Source: Halonotius aquaticus
Lineage (GTDB): Archaea; Halobacteriota; Halobacteria; Halobacteriales; Haloferacaceae
Assembly: GCF_003605575.1 (NCBI RefSeq)
Contig: NZ_QKNY01000007.1
Location: forward strand, 18,637-82,636
DNA length: 64,000 bases
Direction: 5' to 3'
Part shown: in pieces, positions 26,703 through 35,525 of the stretch
Layout: the number at the start of each line of letters is the position of its first letter
Numbering within the stretch: position 1 is the stretch's first letter
Position numbers and translations under genes: made by a program
The notes under the pieces: generated by a model
Told to the model about the DNA's origin: nothing
The model's input: only the letters and a program-made list of their open reading frames with translations
The model's database searches: none

Positions 26703-27329
26703 ATGTCAGACAAACAAATAAAATTACTTCCGTTAGGTGGATGGCACAATGGGGATTCAAGCGACCGATTTGAATTAACGAAGAAAACTTTTGATTCTGT
26801 TGACACTGTATACATTGAAAATATTGCAGGAAATGAGTCCCTCAACGCTAAAATTATTAATTTTTTCAGAGCACCACTCATTCTTCCCGTAGTATGGTTA
26901 GTTACGTACCTAATGAACAAATTAGCGAGCTTAACTGGAAAAGGAGACGGTAAATTAAAAGAGGATATTATTGAAGAGTATGATGCGGAAGTCGTGGAGA
27001 TAGATAAGAGCCTTCACCCGACGATTAGTGCTTCAGCACGCTACTGGCTCCTCTCAAATTACGCACCTTTATTTGGTGTATACATTCTATTACGTGGGAA
27101 CCTAATTATAGCCGTCATGTTTTTCGCTCTCGTTGAGGTGAGCATGTTTATTTTTTATTTGGCCGTTACGCTGTACGGGAGAGATTCGAAGATGGCACTT
27201 GACATTGAACAGCATGCGCAGAGTCACTCGGGGAATGCATGTGCAATTGTCGGCAAGCATCATGAAAAAGGTATAATTGACAAATTAGCGAATAGTTCTA
27301 ACGTTCAAATCGTATCACAGGACAACTAA
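26703..27329 (+). CDS. AT-rich membrane protein with TraB/PrgY-like motifs
   Basis: 208 residues from a gene far poorer in GC than the core genome, rich in Lys, Ile and Asn, hence probably acquired. Membrane segments cover about 57-76 and 114-157. The C-terminal part has GRDSKMALDI (Arg160, Asp161, Met164) followed by AIVGKHHEKGI (Gly184, His187, Gly190). This is the spacing of the TraB/PrgY pattern, R-D-x-x-M then V-V-G-x-x-H-x-x-G-I, and the N-terminal VYIEN fits its first acidic strand. TraB proteins may be pheromone-inhibitor or peptidase-like, but no activity is proven for archaeal ones. The match is by eye. Confidence 0.5.
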   Translation: MSDKQIKLLPLGGWHNGDSSDRFELTKKTFDSVDTVYIENIAGNESLNAKIINFFRAPLILPVVWLVTYLMNKLASLTGKGDGKLKEDIIEEYDAEVVEIDKSLHPTISASARYWLLSNYAPLFGVYILLRGNLIIAVMFFALVEVSMFIFYLAVTLYGRDSKMALDIEQHAQSHSGNACAIVGKHHEKGIIDKLANSSNVQIVSQDN

Positions 27330-27529
27330 GTTTGGCAACATTATTCAAGCTTCTCTCGTACAGGTTCTATCAGTGGGATACGTTCTTTAACAACTACCAG
27401 CTGCGAGATCCGTGCCTGTATATTCAGCACAGATCGACTCATCAGATATATGACTTATACGCTGTTTCACCATGGTAAACAAAAGCGATCCAACGGAGCC
27501 ACAAAGAACAAAAACCGCGATTCAACCGG

Positions 27530-28603
27530 TTAGTCGGCCGTCGGCACCGGCTCTTCGAGGTCGATCTCGCCGCTGTCGAGTTCGGCTTCGACCTGGCGGG
27601 TCGCCTCGACCATGTTCTCCATCTTGCCGTAGGCGACATCCCGCGGGAGGAGTTTCAGACCGCAGTCGGGGCTGATCGTGAGCCGTTCCGGCGGCACGAC
27701 CTTCAGGCCCTGTTTGATGTTCTCCTTGATTTCGTCGACTGGCTCAACCTCGGCGGTGTGGACGTCGACGACGCCGAGTGCGAGATCCGGCACGAATTCG
27801 GGGTCAGTGAACACCTCGATTTGCTCGTAGTTGCCGTTGCAGAGTTCGAGATCGACCTCATCGACCGGGTAGTCGTTGAGTTCGGGGTAGATCCGCGAGT
27901 AGTCGCCGTAACAGACGTGCAGGCCGATGCGTACGTCCTCGTCGATCCCGCTGACGATCCGGTCGAGGGCTTCGCCGACGATGGCGTGGTCGTCCGGCGT
28001 CGTGGCGAGGGCGGGCTCGTCGATCTGGATGTACTGCGCGCCGGCGTCGACGAGGCGTTCGATCTCGATGTTGACGAGCTCGGCGAGCTCGTAGACGAGT
28101 TCCTCTTCTGTGTCGTAGGCCTCGTTGAACGCCCAGTTGCCCAGCGTGTAGGGCCCCGTGATCGGCACCTTGACCGGCTTGCTGGCGACGTTGTTCGTGA
28201 ACTCGAACTCGTCGACGAGCCACGGTTCGTCGTAGGCGACCTCCGACGAGACGGAGGGTTTGTCGAAGTAGTTGTGGCCCCAGACTTTGACCGGCCCGTT
28301 GAACTCGTAGCCGTCGATCCGCTCGGCGAAGTACTCGACCATCTCGTTGCGCCGAACCTCGCCGTCGACGACGGTGTCGAGCCCGCAGCGTTCGTGTTCG
28401 TGGGTGATGACGCGGGCGGCGTCGTCGTGAGCCTCCTGGAGATTCTCCTCGTCGAACTTCGAGTCGGCGTCGTCGACGAGATCGTCAGCGCGGTTCAGCC
28501 ACTTCGGCTTGGGGTAAGAGCCGACGACGGTCGTCAGCAGGAAGCTGTCGTTGGGGTGGTCGTCGGGACGGAACTGCGCGCGGTTGTCGGCGGGGCGGCT
28601 CAT
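27530..28603 (-). CDS. MetE-type methionine synthase, catalytic (C-terminal-like) subunit
   Basis: A 357-residue TIM-barrel methyltransferase corresponding to the catalytic half of cobalamin-independent methionine synthase. The zinc ligands that bind homocysteine thiolate are visible: His229 and Cys231 in IGLHVCYGD, Glu253 in DLELCNGN and Cys314 in ISPDCGLK. The methyl-group donor is uncertain because the folate-binding N half of classical MetE is missing. Its start overlaps the stop of the upstream MetE-like gene by 4 bases (ATGA), so the two proteins are probably made together. Confidence 0.88.
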   Translation of the reverse strand: MSRPADNRAQFRPDDHPNDSFLLTTVVGSYPKPKWLNRADDLVDDADSKFDEENLQEAHDDAARVITHEHERCGLDTVVDGEVRRNEMVEYFAERIDGYEFNGPVKVWGHNYFDKPSVSSEVAYDEPWLVDEFEFTNNVASKPVKVPITGPYTLGNWAFNEAYDTEEELVYELAELVNIEIERLVDAGAQYIQIDEPALATTPDDHAIVGEALDRIVSGIDEDVRIGLHVCYGDYSRIYPELNDYPVDEVDLELCNGNYEQIEVFTDPEFVPDLALGVVDVHTAEVEPVDEIKENIKQGLKVVPPERLTISPDCGLKLLPRDVAYGKMENMVEATRQVEAELDSGEIDLEEPVPTAD

Positions 28604-29619
28604 GCTGTCACCTCCTCGGCATCAACATTGCCAGCCGCGGCCGCAATCGCCGCCAGCTTGGCGCGGTGTTTGTTCACCGGCAGGTAGAACGGCTCCGTGT
28701 TGGTCGACAGATACAGGCGGTCGAACTCCTGAACCGGTATCTGATCCTCGAACCATTCGACGCGCTCTTCGAGCGTGTCGGCGGATTCGACGAGGGTGTT
28801 CTGGCCGTCGGCGATCCCGAGGGCGGCGGCGTCCTTCGTCCCGAACTCGGTGATATTCGACAGCGTCTCATCGCGGTCGCCGGCGACGAGATCGAAGCCG
28901 AGCGCCTCCACGTCGGCGTCCATCAGGTGCGCGTAGGTCGTCTCGTCGAGTGCGCCGAAGTAGGTGTGGACGACCACGTCGGCGTCGGTCTCGCTGGCGA
29001 CGGTGTCGACGGCGTCGGCGAGTCGTTCGACGAGATCCTCGTTCGGCGGGTTCTCGACCAGCGAGGGCTCGTGCAGCGTGAGCGTCTTATGGGCCGGAAA
29101 CGCCTCAACCTCGCCGGCGAGGAAGTCCGCGATCGCGCCGAAAAAGTCGGCGTCGTCGCCGTAGTGTTCGTCGGAGGCGAGATCGAACAGCGAGTACGGG
29201 CCCGGGAGGACGGCCTGCAGCGAGTCGGCCGGATCGTCGACGATCTCGGCAGCAGCGTCGAGTTCGTCGGCGACATCACCGGAGAAATCCAGGTCGCCAC
29301 GAACCTGCGGATCGCGGTAGAAGTTGTTGTTGTCGTAATAGCGAACGATCCCGTTGGGGTCGACGTTGTCGTGGGTCGTCAGCGGATGGGCGAGCATATC
29401 GTCCCACCGGAGCTGGCCCTCCGTAATCCGGTCGAGGCCAGCGGACTGCTGGTCGTCGATTACTTCGCGGCGATACTCGGCGTAGGCACCCGCGATCTCC
29501 TCGCCTTCGGTGCCGGAGATCAGATCGTGCTTTTGGTGGCCTTTGAGGTCGGAGAGCTCCGATTTGGCCGGGTCAGGAAGGGGCAGTAGCCCCGTCGTCG
29601 TCGCAACGCGTTCAGTCAT
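28600..29619 (-). CDS. MetE-like barrel protein, partner of the catalytic subunit
   Basis: 339 residues with the same UROD/MetE barrel fold (LPGPYSLFDLAS, TLHEPSLVENPP). The zinc ligands are missing: the equivalent of HVC is VVHTYFG (Tyr220) and the last Cys site reads LYLSTNTEPF. It is therefore unlikely to activate homocysteine itself and may bind the methyl donor, replacing the N-terminal half of classical MetE. First gene of the two-gene operon, with a TATA-like box AATATTAA (29646-29653) 27-34 bases before ATG 29619. Confidence 0.82.
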   Translation of the reverse strand: MTERVATTTGLLPLPDPAKSELSDLKGHQKHDLISGTEGEEIAGAYAEYRREVIDDQQSAGLDRITEGQLRWDDMLAHPLTTHDNVDPNGIVRYYDNNNFYRDPQVRGDLDFSGDVADELDAAAEIVDDPADSLQAVLPGPYSLFDLASDEHYGDDADFFGAIADFLAGEVEAFPAHKTLTLHEPSLVENPPNEDLVERLADAVDTVASETDADVVVHTYFGALDETTYAHLMDADVEALGFDLVAGDRDETLSNITEFGTKDAAALGIADGQNTLVESADTLEERVEWFEDQIPVQEFDRLYLSTNTEPFYLPVNKHRAKLAAIAAAAGNVDAEEVTA

Positions 29620-29645
29620 CTATCTGAACTTGGTGATTCGGCTGC

Positions 29646-29653
29646 TTAATATT
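29646..29653 (-). promoter_or_regulatory. TATA box of the methionine synthase operon
   Basis: AATATTAA on the minus strand lies 27-34 bases before the start codon at 29619, within an AT-rich 75-base gap. Confidence 0.5.
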
Positions 29654-29694
29654 TACTAATACAGAATATGTTTGAAGGTAATTTTAATGGCGGA

Positions 29695-30315
29695 TCACGC
29701 CGTCAGTCGCAGCACCGACAGCACCTCGAACGGGTAGGATTCCTGTGTGATCTCCGTGGTCTCGAAGCCAGCGTCCTCCGCGATATCGACGACGATCTCA
29801 TAGCCGGTGAGGCTGCTGACCAAGAGATAGACCGCGCCGTCGGTGGTCAACACGCGACCCACGTCGTCGAGAAACGGGACGATCAGCCGGCGGCCATCAG
29901 TTCCACCGGACAGGGCGTGTTCCATCCAATCGTCCCACTCGTTGTCCGGCTCGGTCGGCAGATACGGCGGATTGAACAGGATCGCATCGAAACTGTCGGC
30001 CGCAAACGGAGCGAGGAGATCAGCGCGAACAGTGTCGATCCCGCGCTCGCGGGCCTGCCGACAGGCATGGGGATTCAGGTCGCTGCCGACGACGCGTGCG
30101 GTGGTCTCGTCGGCGACCTGTTCGGCGACCCAGCCCGAGCCGGTACCGACCTCCAACACATGCTGTGGCGAGTCGAGATCGTCAATCGCTGCCTTCGCCA
30201 ACAGCGCGGAGTCCTCAGCAGGCTGGTAGACGTGACCGTCAACGCCGCGCTGCTCGGCGAGCGACGGGCGGTCGTCGCTGTCGTCTGTCTCGCCGCCGTT
30301 GTCGGCGTCACCCAT
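29695..30315 (-). CDS. HemK/PrmC-type protein methyltransferase
   Basis: 206 residues. A class I SAM fold with motif I LEVGTGSGWVAEQVA (residues about 54-68) and the catalytic NPPY (FNPPYLPTEPDNEW), which in this family binds the glutamine of release factor GGQ motifs. Archaeal members correspond to eukaryotic Mtq2/HEMK2 and methylate aRF1. ATG 30315 (MGDADNGG) overlaps the ksgA stop by 8 bases. Last gene of the L21e operon. Confidence 0.9.
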   Translation of the reverse strand: MGDADNGGETDDSDDRPSLAEQRGVDGHVYQPAEDSALLAKAAIDDLDSPQHVLEVGTGSGWVAEQVADETTARVVGSDLNPHACRQARERGIDTVRADLLAPFAADSFDAILFNPPYLPTEPDNEWDDWMEHALSGGTDGRRLIVPFLDDVGRVLTTDGAVYLLVSSLTGYEIVVDIAEDAGFETTEITQESYPFEVLSVLRLTA

Positions 30316-31177
30316 CGTCGGAGTCGTCAAAACCGTGTTTGACCGCGGTCTGTGCGAGGGCGGCGAACTCCGCGGGCGCGACGTTGCCGGCTCGTCGTCC
30401 CAACAGTTCCTCGTCGGCCGCGTCGACGACCGCGTCGGCATCGTCCAGCCCGGAGATATGCGCCGTGTTGCGGATCGCGTTGCGGATCGTTTTGCGGCGT
30501 TGGGTGAAGATCGCCTTGACGAACCGGAGGAAGAATTCTTCGTCGGCGACGCTGTACTCGGGGTCGCGGGGCGTCAGCCGGACAAGCGCGCTCTGGACAG
30601 CGGGCTGAGGGTCGAAGGCGGTGTTTGGGACTGATTCGACGATCTCGCAGTCGGCGTAGTGTTGGGCACTCACCGAGAGCCGGCCGTAGTCCTCGTCGCC
30701 AACGCCGGCGACCATGCGCTCGGCGAACTCCTGTTGGAACATCAAGACCAACGGAATATCGAGCGGCAACAGTCGAAAGGCGATCTCGCTGGACGCGCTG
30801 TACGGGAGGTTCGACACGCAAGCGGTCACATCCGGCAGCGCAACCTCGAGGGCGTCGTCTTCGATCACGGTCAAGCGGTCGGCATCGATGGCATCAGCGA
30901 ACTCCGCGCGGAGATGCGCGGCGAACGTCGGATCGCGCTCGATCACGGTCACGCGGTCGGCGACTGCAAGCAGGCGGTCGGTGAGGACGCCCGGCCCGCC
31001 GCCGATTTCGAGAATGTGGCTGCGGTCAGCGTCGTCGGGCAGATAGCCGGGGATACGGTCGACGACGCGGTCATCGACGAGAAAGTGCTGGTCGAAATCC
31101 GGGTTGCCGCGGTCGCCGGCCCGCCGGATCAACGCGTCGGGATCGCGGCTTCCCGCGGGCGGTTCGAAACGAGTCAT
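30308..31177 (-). CDS. ksgA: 16S rRNA dimethyladenosine transferase KsgA
   Basis: 289 residues. It dimethylates two adjacent adenosines in the 3'-terminal helix of 16S rRNA late in 30S assembly. Motif I is ILEIGGGPGVLTDRLLA, and the catalytic N-L-P-Y is in CVSNLPYSASSEIAF. The C-terminal helical domain is present (RRKTIRNAIRNTAHI). It lies between DUF655 and hemK, the standard archaeal order. Confidence 0.95.
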   Translation of the reverse strand: MTRFEPPAGSRDPDALIRRAGDRGNPDFDQHFLVDDRVVDRIPGYLPDDADRSHILEIGGGPGVLTDRLLAVADRVTVIERDPTFAAHLRAEFADAIDADRLTVIEDDALEVALPDVTACVSNLPYSASSEIAFRLLPLDIPLVLMFQQEFAERMVAGVGDEDYGRLSVSAQHYADCEIVESVPNTAFDPQPAVQSALVRLTPRDPEYSVADEEFFLRFVKAIFTQRRKTIRNAIRNTAHISGLDDADAVVDAADEELLGRRAGNVAPAEFAALAQTAVKHGFDDSDDG

Positions 31178-31277
31178 GCCACAGCGTTCGCCGCCGTCGG
31201 CCTAAACATCCCGTTTTGCTGTCGCTGTGGGGGACGGGGGCGGGAGTATCGGTGGTGTCGTTGCTGCAGGACTATCC

Positions 31278-31874
31278 CTATGCTTCGTCGTTGCGGACGA
31301 AGATCTTGTATTTCAGATCTTCATCGCGGAGCTCTTCCATGATCCGCTCGGCGATTACCTCCTTCGGATTGTGGAGGCCGCCGACGCGGTCGGCGAGATC
31401 CTCGAAGCTCTCGAAGGGCTGGCGTTTTCGCTTGTCGATGATCTTGTTGCGGAGTTTTTTCCCGATCCCGGGCAACAGATTCAGTTGGTGGAGCCGGAGA
31501 CTGATCGGCTGGGCGCCGTTGTAGAAGTCGACGAATCGCTGTTCGTCGGCGTCGATGATCGCTTCGACAGCATATTCGAGCTCTGAGACCCCGGAGTTCG
31601 AGAGATCGTCGTACTCGATGTCGGTGACGTCCTCGATAACTGCGTCGTCGGCCGCCTCGTCGATTGGAATGCGGTCGACGATGTTGACGTCGGCATCCTC
31701 AGTGAGAGTCAACTCCAGCAGATCGAAGGTCTCAGTTTCGAGGGCGTAGGCCAGCGCCGCCTTCTGGTACTGCGGACGGGTGTCGTCGGGCCGGCCGTGG
31801 GGGAGGTAATCGACGATCACGGCCTCGCGGCTCGCAGCCTCGGGCTCGCTAGCATCGTCCTCGGTGTTGGACAT
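31278..31874 (-). CDS. DUF655 protein with helix-hairpin-helix
   Basis: 198 residues. The N-terminal part has the DUF655 pattern AVIVDYLPHGRPDDTRPQYQKAALAYALE. The C-terminal half has a helix-hairpin-helix (LNLLPGIGKKLRNKIIDKRK) that should bind RNA or DNA. It occurs in archaea between rpoF and ksgA, which suggests a role in ribosome assembly or transcription, but this is unproven. Gaps of 75 bases to rpoF and 100 bases to ksgA. Confidence 0.92.
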   Translation of the reverse strand: MSNTEDDASEPEAASREAVIVDYLPHGRPDDTRPQYQKAALAYALETETFDLLELTLTEDADVNIVDRIPIDEAADDAVIEDVTDIEYDDLSNSGVSELEYAVEAIIDADEQRFVDFYNGAQPISLRLHQLNLLPGIGKKLRNKIIDKRKRQPFESFEDLADRVGGLHNPKEVIAERIMEELRDEDLKYKIFVRNDEA

Positions 31875-31949
31875 ATCAGTCCCTATGCAAACGAGCTATT
31901 TAAAAAATCGCCTCGACCGGCCGGCCGCGATACCGTCGACGGGTGTGGG

Positions 31950-32306
31950 TTAGACGTATTTCGCGACAACATCAAGGATGTCGTCGAGTTCCTCACCGTC
32001 GAGGGTAAACCGCTCGTTGGCGTAGATCGCCCGCAGCTCGGTGCGATCCTCGGGCAGCAGGTCGGCGATCCGGTGGGCGATCTCCTCGGAGACCTTATCG
32101 AGTTCAAGGAGATCGTCGACGAGTTCGCGGGATTCCTCGGCCTCCAAAACCGCGTGTCGGTTGACGTGCTCGATGGCACGGGCGAGTTCATACCGCAGGT
32201 CGCGATCCTCGTCGTCGGCACGCTCGTCTTCGACCTCGTTGAGGAGTGACTTCGCTTCGGAGATGGTGATGTACTCCTCGTCGAGTTTCTCCTTGAAGAT
32301 CGTCAT
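31950..32306 (-). CDS. rpoF: RNA polymerase subunit F (Rpo4/Rpb4)
   Basis: 118 residues, the stalk subunit that pairs with Rpo7 (RpoE). Recognised by size, the N-terminal tip [21 protein letters not shown], and the HRDC-like C-terminal half ([32 protein letters not shown]). The start overlaps the L21e stop by 4 bases (ATGA at 32303-32306), giving translational coupling. Confidence 0.93.
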   Translation of the reverse strand: MTIFKEKLDEEYITISEAKSLLNEVEDERADDEDRDLRYELARAIEHVNRHAVLEAEESRELVDDLLELDKVSEEIAHRIADLLPEDRTELRAIYANERFTLDGEELDDILDVVAKYV

Positions 32307-32596
32307 TCCTCTTGGGCGCGCAGGTGAGCCGGGCGGGCGATGATGGTCTTCTCTTTGCCGCCGTCGGTGATCGACACGGTGTAGGCACTGCCCTGAGTGC
32401 CGGTGACCTCACCGGTGTGGCCGTTAAATCGTGGGTGGAACCGACCCTCCGGCACGCTCGGATCCAGCGTCAGGTGGACGCTTTGGCCGACATCGAACTC
32501 TTCGATCGCTCGCTGCGGTGGTGAGGTGCCGCTTTCGCGGGGTGGATTTGAGAGTTTACCGCGCGTCGTGTTCAGGGGCCCGTTGGAACTTGGCAT
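32303..32596 (-). CDS. rpl21e: 50S ribosomal protein L21e
   Basis: 97 residues beginning [26 protein letters not shown], the usual archaeal L21e start, followed by the SH3-like barrel [32 protein letters not shown] 32596 is chosen on that basis; the 19 residues upstream are untranslated leader. First gene of the L21e-RpoF-DUF655-KsgA-HemK operon, with a TATA box (ATTTATA) about 30-36 bases upstream. Confidence 0.95.
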   Translation of the reverse strand: MPSSNGPLNTTRGKLSNPPRESGTSPPQRAIEEFDVGQSVHLTLDPSVPEGRFHPRFNGHTGEVTGTQGSAYTVSITDGGKEKTIIARPAHLRAQEE

Positions 32597-32625
32597 AGTA
32601 GTACCGGCGGTTGTCCGCGTCGGGG

Positions 32626-32632
32626 TATAAAT
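32626..32632 (-). promoter_or_regulatory. TATA box of the L21e operon
   Basis: TATAAAT on the plus strand (ATTTATA on the minus strand) is 30-36 bases before ATG 32596. Confidence 0.6.
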
Positions 32633-32707
32633 GGTGCGTTCCGTCGCCCCCACGTGAGGTCGTCACACGGCGTCGCCACGGTGGTGTCACCCGCGGCGCT
32701 GCGACCA

Positions 32708-33184
32708 CTACCGGCGCAAAAATTCCGAGAGTCGCTTACGAATTCCGTCTTGTTCGCCGAGTTTGAGATAGAAGGCGTCGCCGTTGTCCTCGTAGTAGCT
32801 GTCGATCCGCCGGTCGATCTCGAAGCCGAGATGCTGATAGAAGCCCAACGCCGACTCGTTGGTCGTGCGGGCGTGACAGGTGATCGTTGTGTGTTCCTCG
32901 GCGATCTCTGCGACCAACCGCTCGCCGTACCCCTGTCCGCGGGCTTCGGGGGCGACAGCCAAAAACAGAATATAGCCGTCACGCCGCACCGAGCCGAAGG
33001 CGACGAGTGTGCCATCCTCGAAGTACAGCAGCGTTGTCGCCCGGCGGTAGGCGTCGGTGAAAAAGCCGCGTCGCTGTTTGAGTACACCCTCTTTGCGGTG
33101 GATGCGCTCTTTGAGTTGCCACGCGCGGTCGACGTGGTCGGTCTCACCCGGCCCGTCACGCCGCCGTTCGAGATTGACACTCAC
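32708..33184 (-). CDS. GNAT-family N-acetyltransferase
   Basis: 158 residues. The acetyl-CoA loop is in LFLAVAPEARGQGYGERLVAEI (R-x-x-G-x-G/A) and the C-terminal ARTTNESALGFYQHLGFEIDRR is standard GNAT. GTG 33184 is proposed because a TATA-like box lies 24-31 bases upstream; the longer ATG reading at 33220 would start upstream of that box. Acceptor unknown: protein N-termini, amino acids or antibiotics are all possible. Confidence 0.85.
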   Translation of the reverse strand: MSVNLERRRDGPGETDHVDRAWQLKERIHRKEGVLKQRRGFFTDAYRRATTLLYFEDGTLVAFGSVRRDGYILFLAVAPEARGQGYGERLVAEIAEEHTTITCHARTTNESALGFYQHLGFEIDRRIDSYYEDNGDAFYLKLGEQDGIRKRLSEFLRR

Positions 33185-33207
33185 TACCTGTGGTATGCAC
33201 CACGAGA

Positions 33208-33215
33208 GTATTAAT
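33208..33215 (-). promoter_or_regulatory. TATA-like box that favours a GTG start for the acetyltransferase
   Basis: The minus strand reads ATTAATAC 24-31 bases before GTG 33184, the spacing of a leaderless transcript. Confidence 0.45.
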
Positions 33216-33365
33216 TCCACCGTCCCGGCAGCCGATGGGGGTGACCGGCCTGGTGGGTTCCGACATACTGCGTGGACTGACGGCCCCCAGCGCGACGAGT
33301 GCTCGGGTAGTGTAAGGACTGATCAGTGCATCATCGACCGGTGGTATTAGGAGGTTCACGCCCAT

Positions 33366-34520
33366 ATGAGACGTATGCACTACCGCTTGCGTCGCGTGGT
33401 TGGAGCGCTGACCGCCCTCCTTGTCGCCGCCCAGGTTCTTATTGGGTCGGCAGCCGCCCACATCGAGTACGTCACGCCTGGCGGCGAGCCACAGGACGTC
33501 GTCGCCTTCCTGACTGATGCGCTGACAACGCCGTTTATCGTCGCCGTCTTGCTCGGTGGCTTTCTCGTCATCGTTGCCGGTCTGGCCGCCTATCTCTATG
33601 TCCGGCCATTCCCGGCCGACATTGCTGCGTTTCGGGCGATCATGGACGACTACGAGGATCTGTTGCCGTGGCTCTTCCGGCTGAGCATGGGGATGCCGAT
33701 GATCGGCGCGGGCTTCGGCGGCTACTTCTTCAGTCCCGCTGTTGAGTTGCCCTATCCGACCGCACTCCGGCTGTTCGGGATCAGCGTCGGCTTTCTGCTG
33801 TTGTTCGGGCTGGCGACCCGCGTTGTTGCCGTCGGCACACTCCTGCTCTATCTGGCTGTGTTGCCATCGGAGCCGGGACTGCTGTTGGCGTTTGAGTACA
33901 TTCCCGGCCTCTTGGCGATCGCCTTACTCGGTGGCGGCCGGCCGAGTGCTGACGCGATGATCGCCCGGATGGCCGATGACGACCGCACCGTCTACTCCGA
34001 TATCGACCCCTTCTACCGGCGGGTTGCGGTGCCGTTCGCCGAGCGGATCGAGCCCTACACCGCGATGGTACCGACGCTGCTGCGGGGCGGGATCGGTGTC
34101 GCCTTTATCTATCTCGGCATCACCCAGAAACTGCTGCGCCCCGGCCAGTCGTTGGCCGTGGTCGCGAAATATGATCTCACGGCTGTCGTCTCCGTCGCTC
34201 CAGAGCTCTGGGTGATCGGGGCTGGGTTGACCGAAGCCCTCGTCGGGGTGATGTTCATCCTTGGGGCGTTCACGCGCGGGTTCTCGCTGGTCGCCTTCGG
34301 GCTGTTCGTGACGACGCTGTTCGGGCTGCCGGACGATCCGGTCGTCGCCCACATCTCGCTGTTCGGGCTGGTGTCGGCCCTGCTGATCACCGGGGCTGGC
34401 CCGTACTCGGTTGACGAGTGGCTCAAATCGAAGTTCGGGGCTGCCGCCGATTTCGTCGGCCCTGACGACAGCGACCGACGCGAGCCGCCGACAGCAGAGG
34501 AACCTGTTGGCGACGATTAG
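33366..34520 (+). CDS. DoxX-like multi-pass membrane protein
   Basis: 384 residues. A possible N-terminal signal anchor (LTALLVAAQVLIGSAAAHIEY) is followed by about nine hydrophobic helices. The second half (LLRGGIGVAFIYLGITQKLLRP, then WVIGAGLTEALVGVMFILGAFTR) matches the DoxX-type four-helix pattern, and a weaker repeat of the same pattern seems present around residues 100-200, so it may be a tandem DoxX. The tail is hydrophilic and acidic. A GGAGG lies at 33350-33354, 11 bases before the ATG. Function unknown. Confidence 0.72.
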   Translation: MRRMHYRLRRVVGALTALLVAAQVLIGSAAAHIEYVTPGGEPQDVVAFLTDALTTPFIVAVLLGGFLVIVAGLAAYLYVRPFPADIAAFRAIMDDYEDLLPWLFRLSMGMPMIGAGFGGYFFSPAVELPYPTALRLFGISVGFLLLFGLATRVVAVGTLLLYLAVLPSEPGLLLAFEYIPGLLAIALLGGGRPSADAMIARMADDDRTVYSDIDPFYRRVAVPFAERIEPYTAMVPTLLRGGIGVAFIYLGITQKLLRPGQSLAVVAKYDLTAVVSVAPELWVIGAGLTEALVGVMFILGAFTRGFSLVAFGLFVTTLFGLPDDPVVAHISLFGLVSALLITGAGPYSVDEWLKSKFGAAADFVGPDDSDRREPPTAEEPVGDD

Positions 34521-34600
34521 ATCTGAATAACTGATTTTGATTTTCCGATCCGAGGCTTTGCCGTGATCCTCAACTTACTCGGTAAACAGCCGTAACGATA

Positions 34601-35272
34601 TTATATTGTTGATGTCGCTGATCCTGTTGCTACATCTCTGTACGCGAGTCCAAACATTCGGAAGATTGCAACTTGTCCGTAGAACTGAAGGAATGGAACA
34701 AGTAGTAATCCGATAACCGTTATAGCAAGCACGGTCGTCGCTATCCAAATAACGACTGCAACGAGAACCGGTGTCAGTACTGCGATGAAATAACTCCCAT
34801 TCAGCAGAATCGGTTTGAGAATACTAAAACTGAACGCCGCACTGATCTTATCTTCCGTTGCATATGCTGTGATCGCGGCTGGAACGATGTAATAGATAAC
34901 AAAAACGAGCGGGATGAGCAATAATAATGTGAGAAATCCGAGTCCTGCAAGTGCTCCCCCACCGTCTCCGCCGAGGGCAGCCCCGCCACCCAAGAACACG
35001 GTTGAGATTATCCCAACGATTCCGAACGGAATGATCGCATATACGATGGAAATAACGAGTCCGATAACCCCATCTTTGATCATTTCGCCCCAATCATCAA
35101 ACTCTGGGGCTTCGTCTCGTCCTCGTGCTGTTGTTCGTAGCACTTCCACAAAGTAGCCATACAAGATAATCGCTGGTAGGATTAGAACCGAAAAGTAGCC
35201 AAGTATTCCACCGATTATTGTTCTCCCGACCCATTCTCCTCGTAGTGGATATGAGAATCCATCTTCTAACAT
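34601..35272 (-). CDS. DUF4013 membrane protein in an AT-rich patch
   Basis: 223 residues starting MLEDGFSYPLRGEWVGRTIIGGILGYFSVLILP, the classical DUF4013 start, followed by ARGRDEAPEFDDWGEMIKDG and four further hydrophobic segments. It is shorter than its relative at 16232-17278 and lacks the disordered tail. Its codons are AT-richer than those of the core genome, suggesting a different history. Function unknown. Confidence 0.82.
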   Translation of the reverse strand: MLEDGFSYPLRGEWVGRTIIGGILGYFSVLILPAIILYGYFVEVLRTTARGRDEAPEFDDWGEMIKDGVIGLVISIVYAIIPFGIVGIISTVFLGGGAALGGDGGGALAGLGFLTLLLLIPLVFVIYYIVPAAITAYATEDKISAAFSFSILKPILLNGSYFIAVLTPVLVAVVIWIATTVLAITVIGLLLVPFLQFYGQVAIFRMFGLAYRDVATGSATSTI

Positions 35273-35525
35273 TGTAATCGGCGCAAATCAATGGTGTCAT
35301 AAATAAATAAATAACTAAACAGTGTTTGACATTTCTTATTAATAAATTAATACATATGCTCGCGGATTACAATTTTCATATATTCGTCCAGCATTAACCA
35401 TCAATTAAACCATCTAAGCTTCATCACCTTTTCGGCTGATGTTGCCTCTGATGAGGTTTCGACACGAGTTTCTTGATCTGAAACGTGGATAGGGGTTTAA
35501 CGTGCTTCCGATATAATAAACTGGT
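35273..35525. other. 253-base AT-rich divergent intergenic region
   Basis: It carries AATAAATAAATAA near its left edge and a TTTAAC box (35496-35501) 25-30 bases before ATG 35526. No gene or RNA recognised. Composition resembles the AT-rich island near 26-27 kb. Confidence 0.5.

Noticed and set aside
27330-27474. Open frame reading LFKLLSYRFYQWDTFFNNYQ before the methionine synthase end
   Set aside because: No start codon and no match recognised; AT-rich composition alone keeps such frames open.
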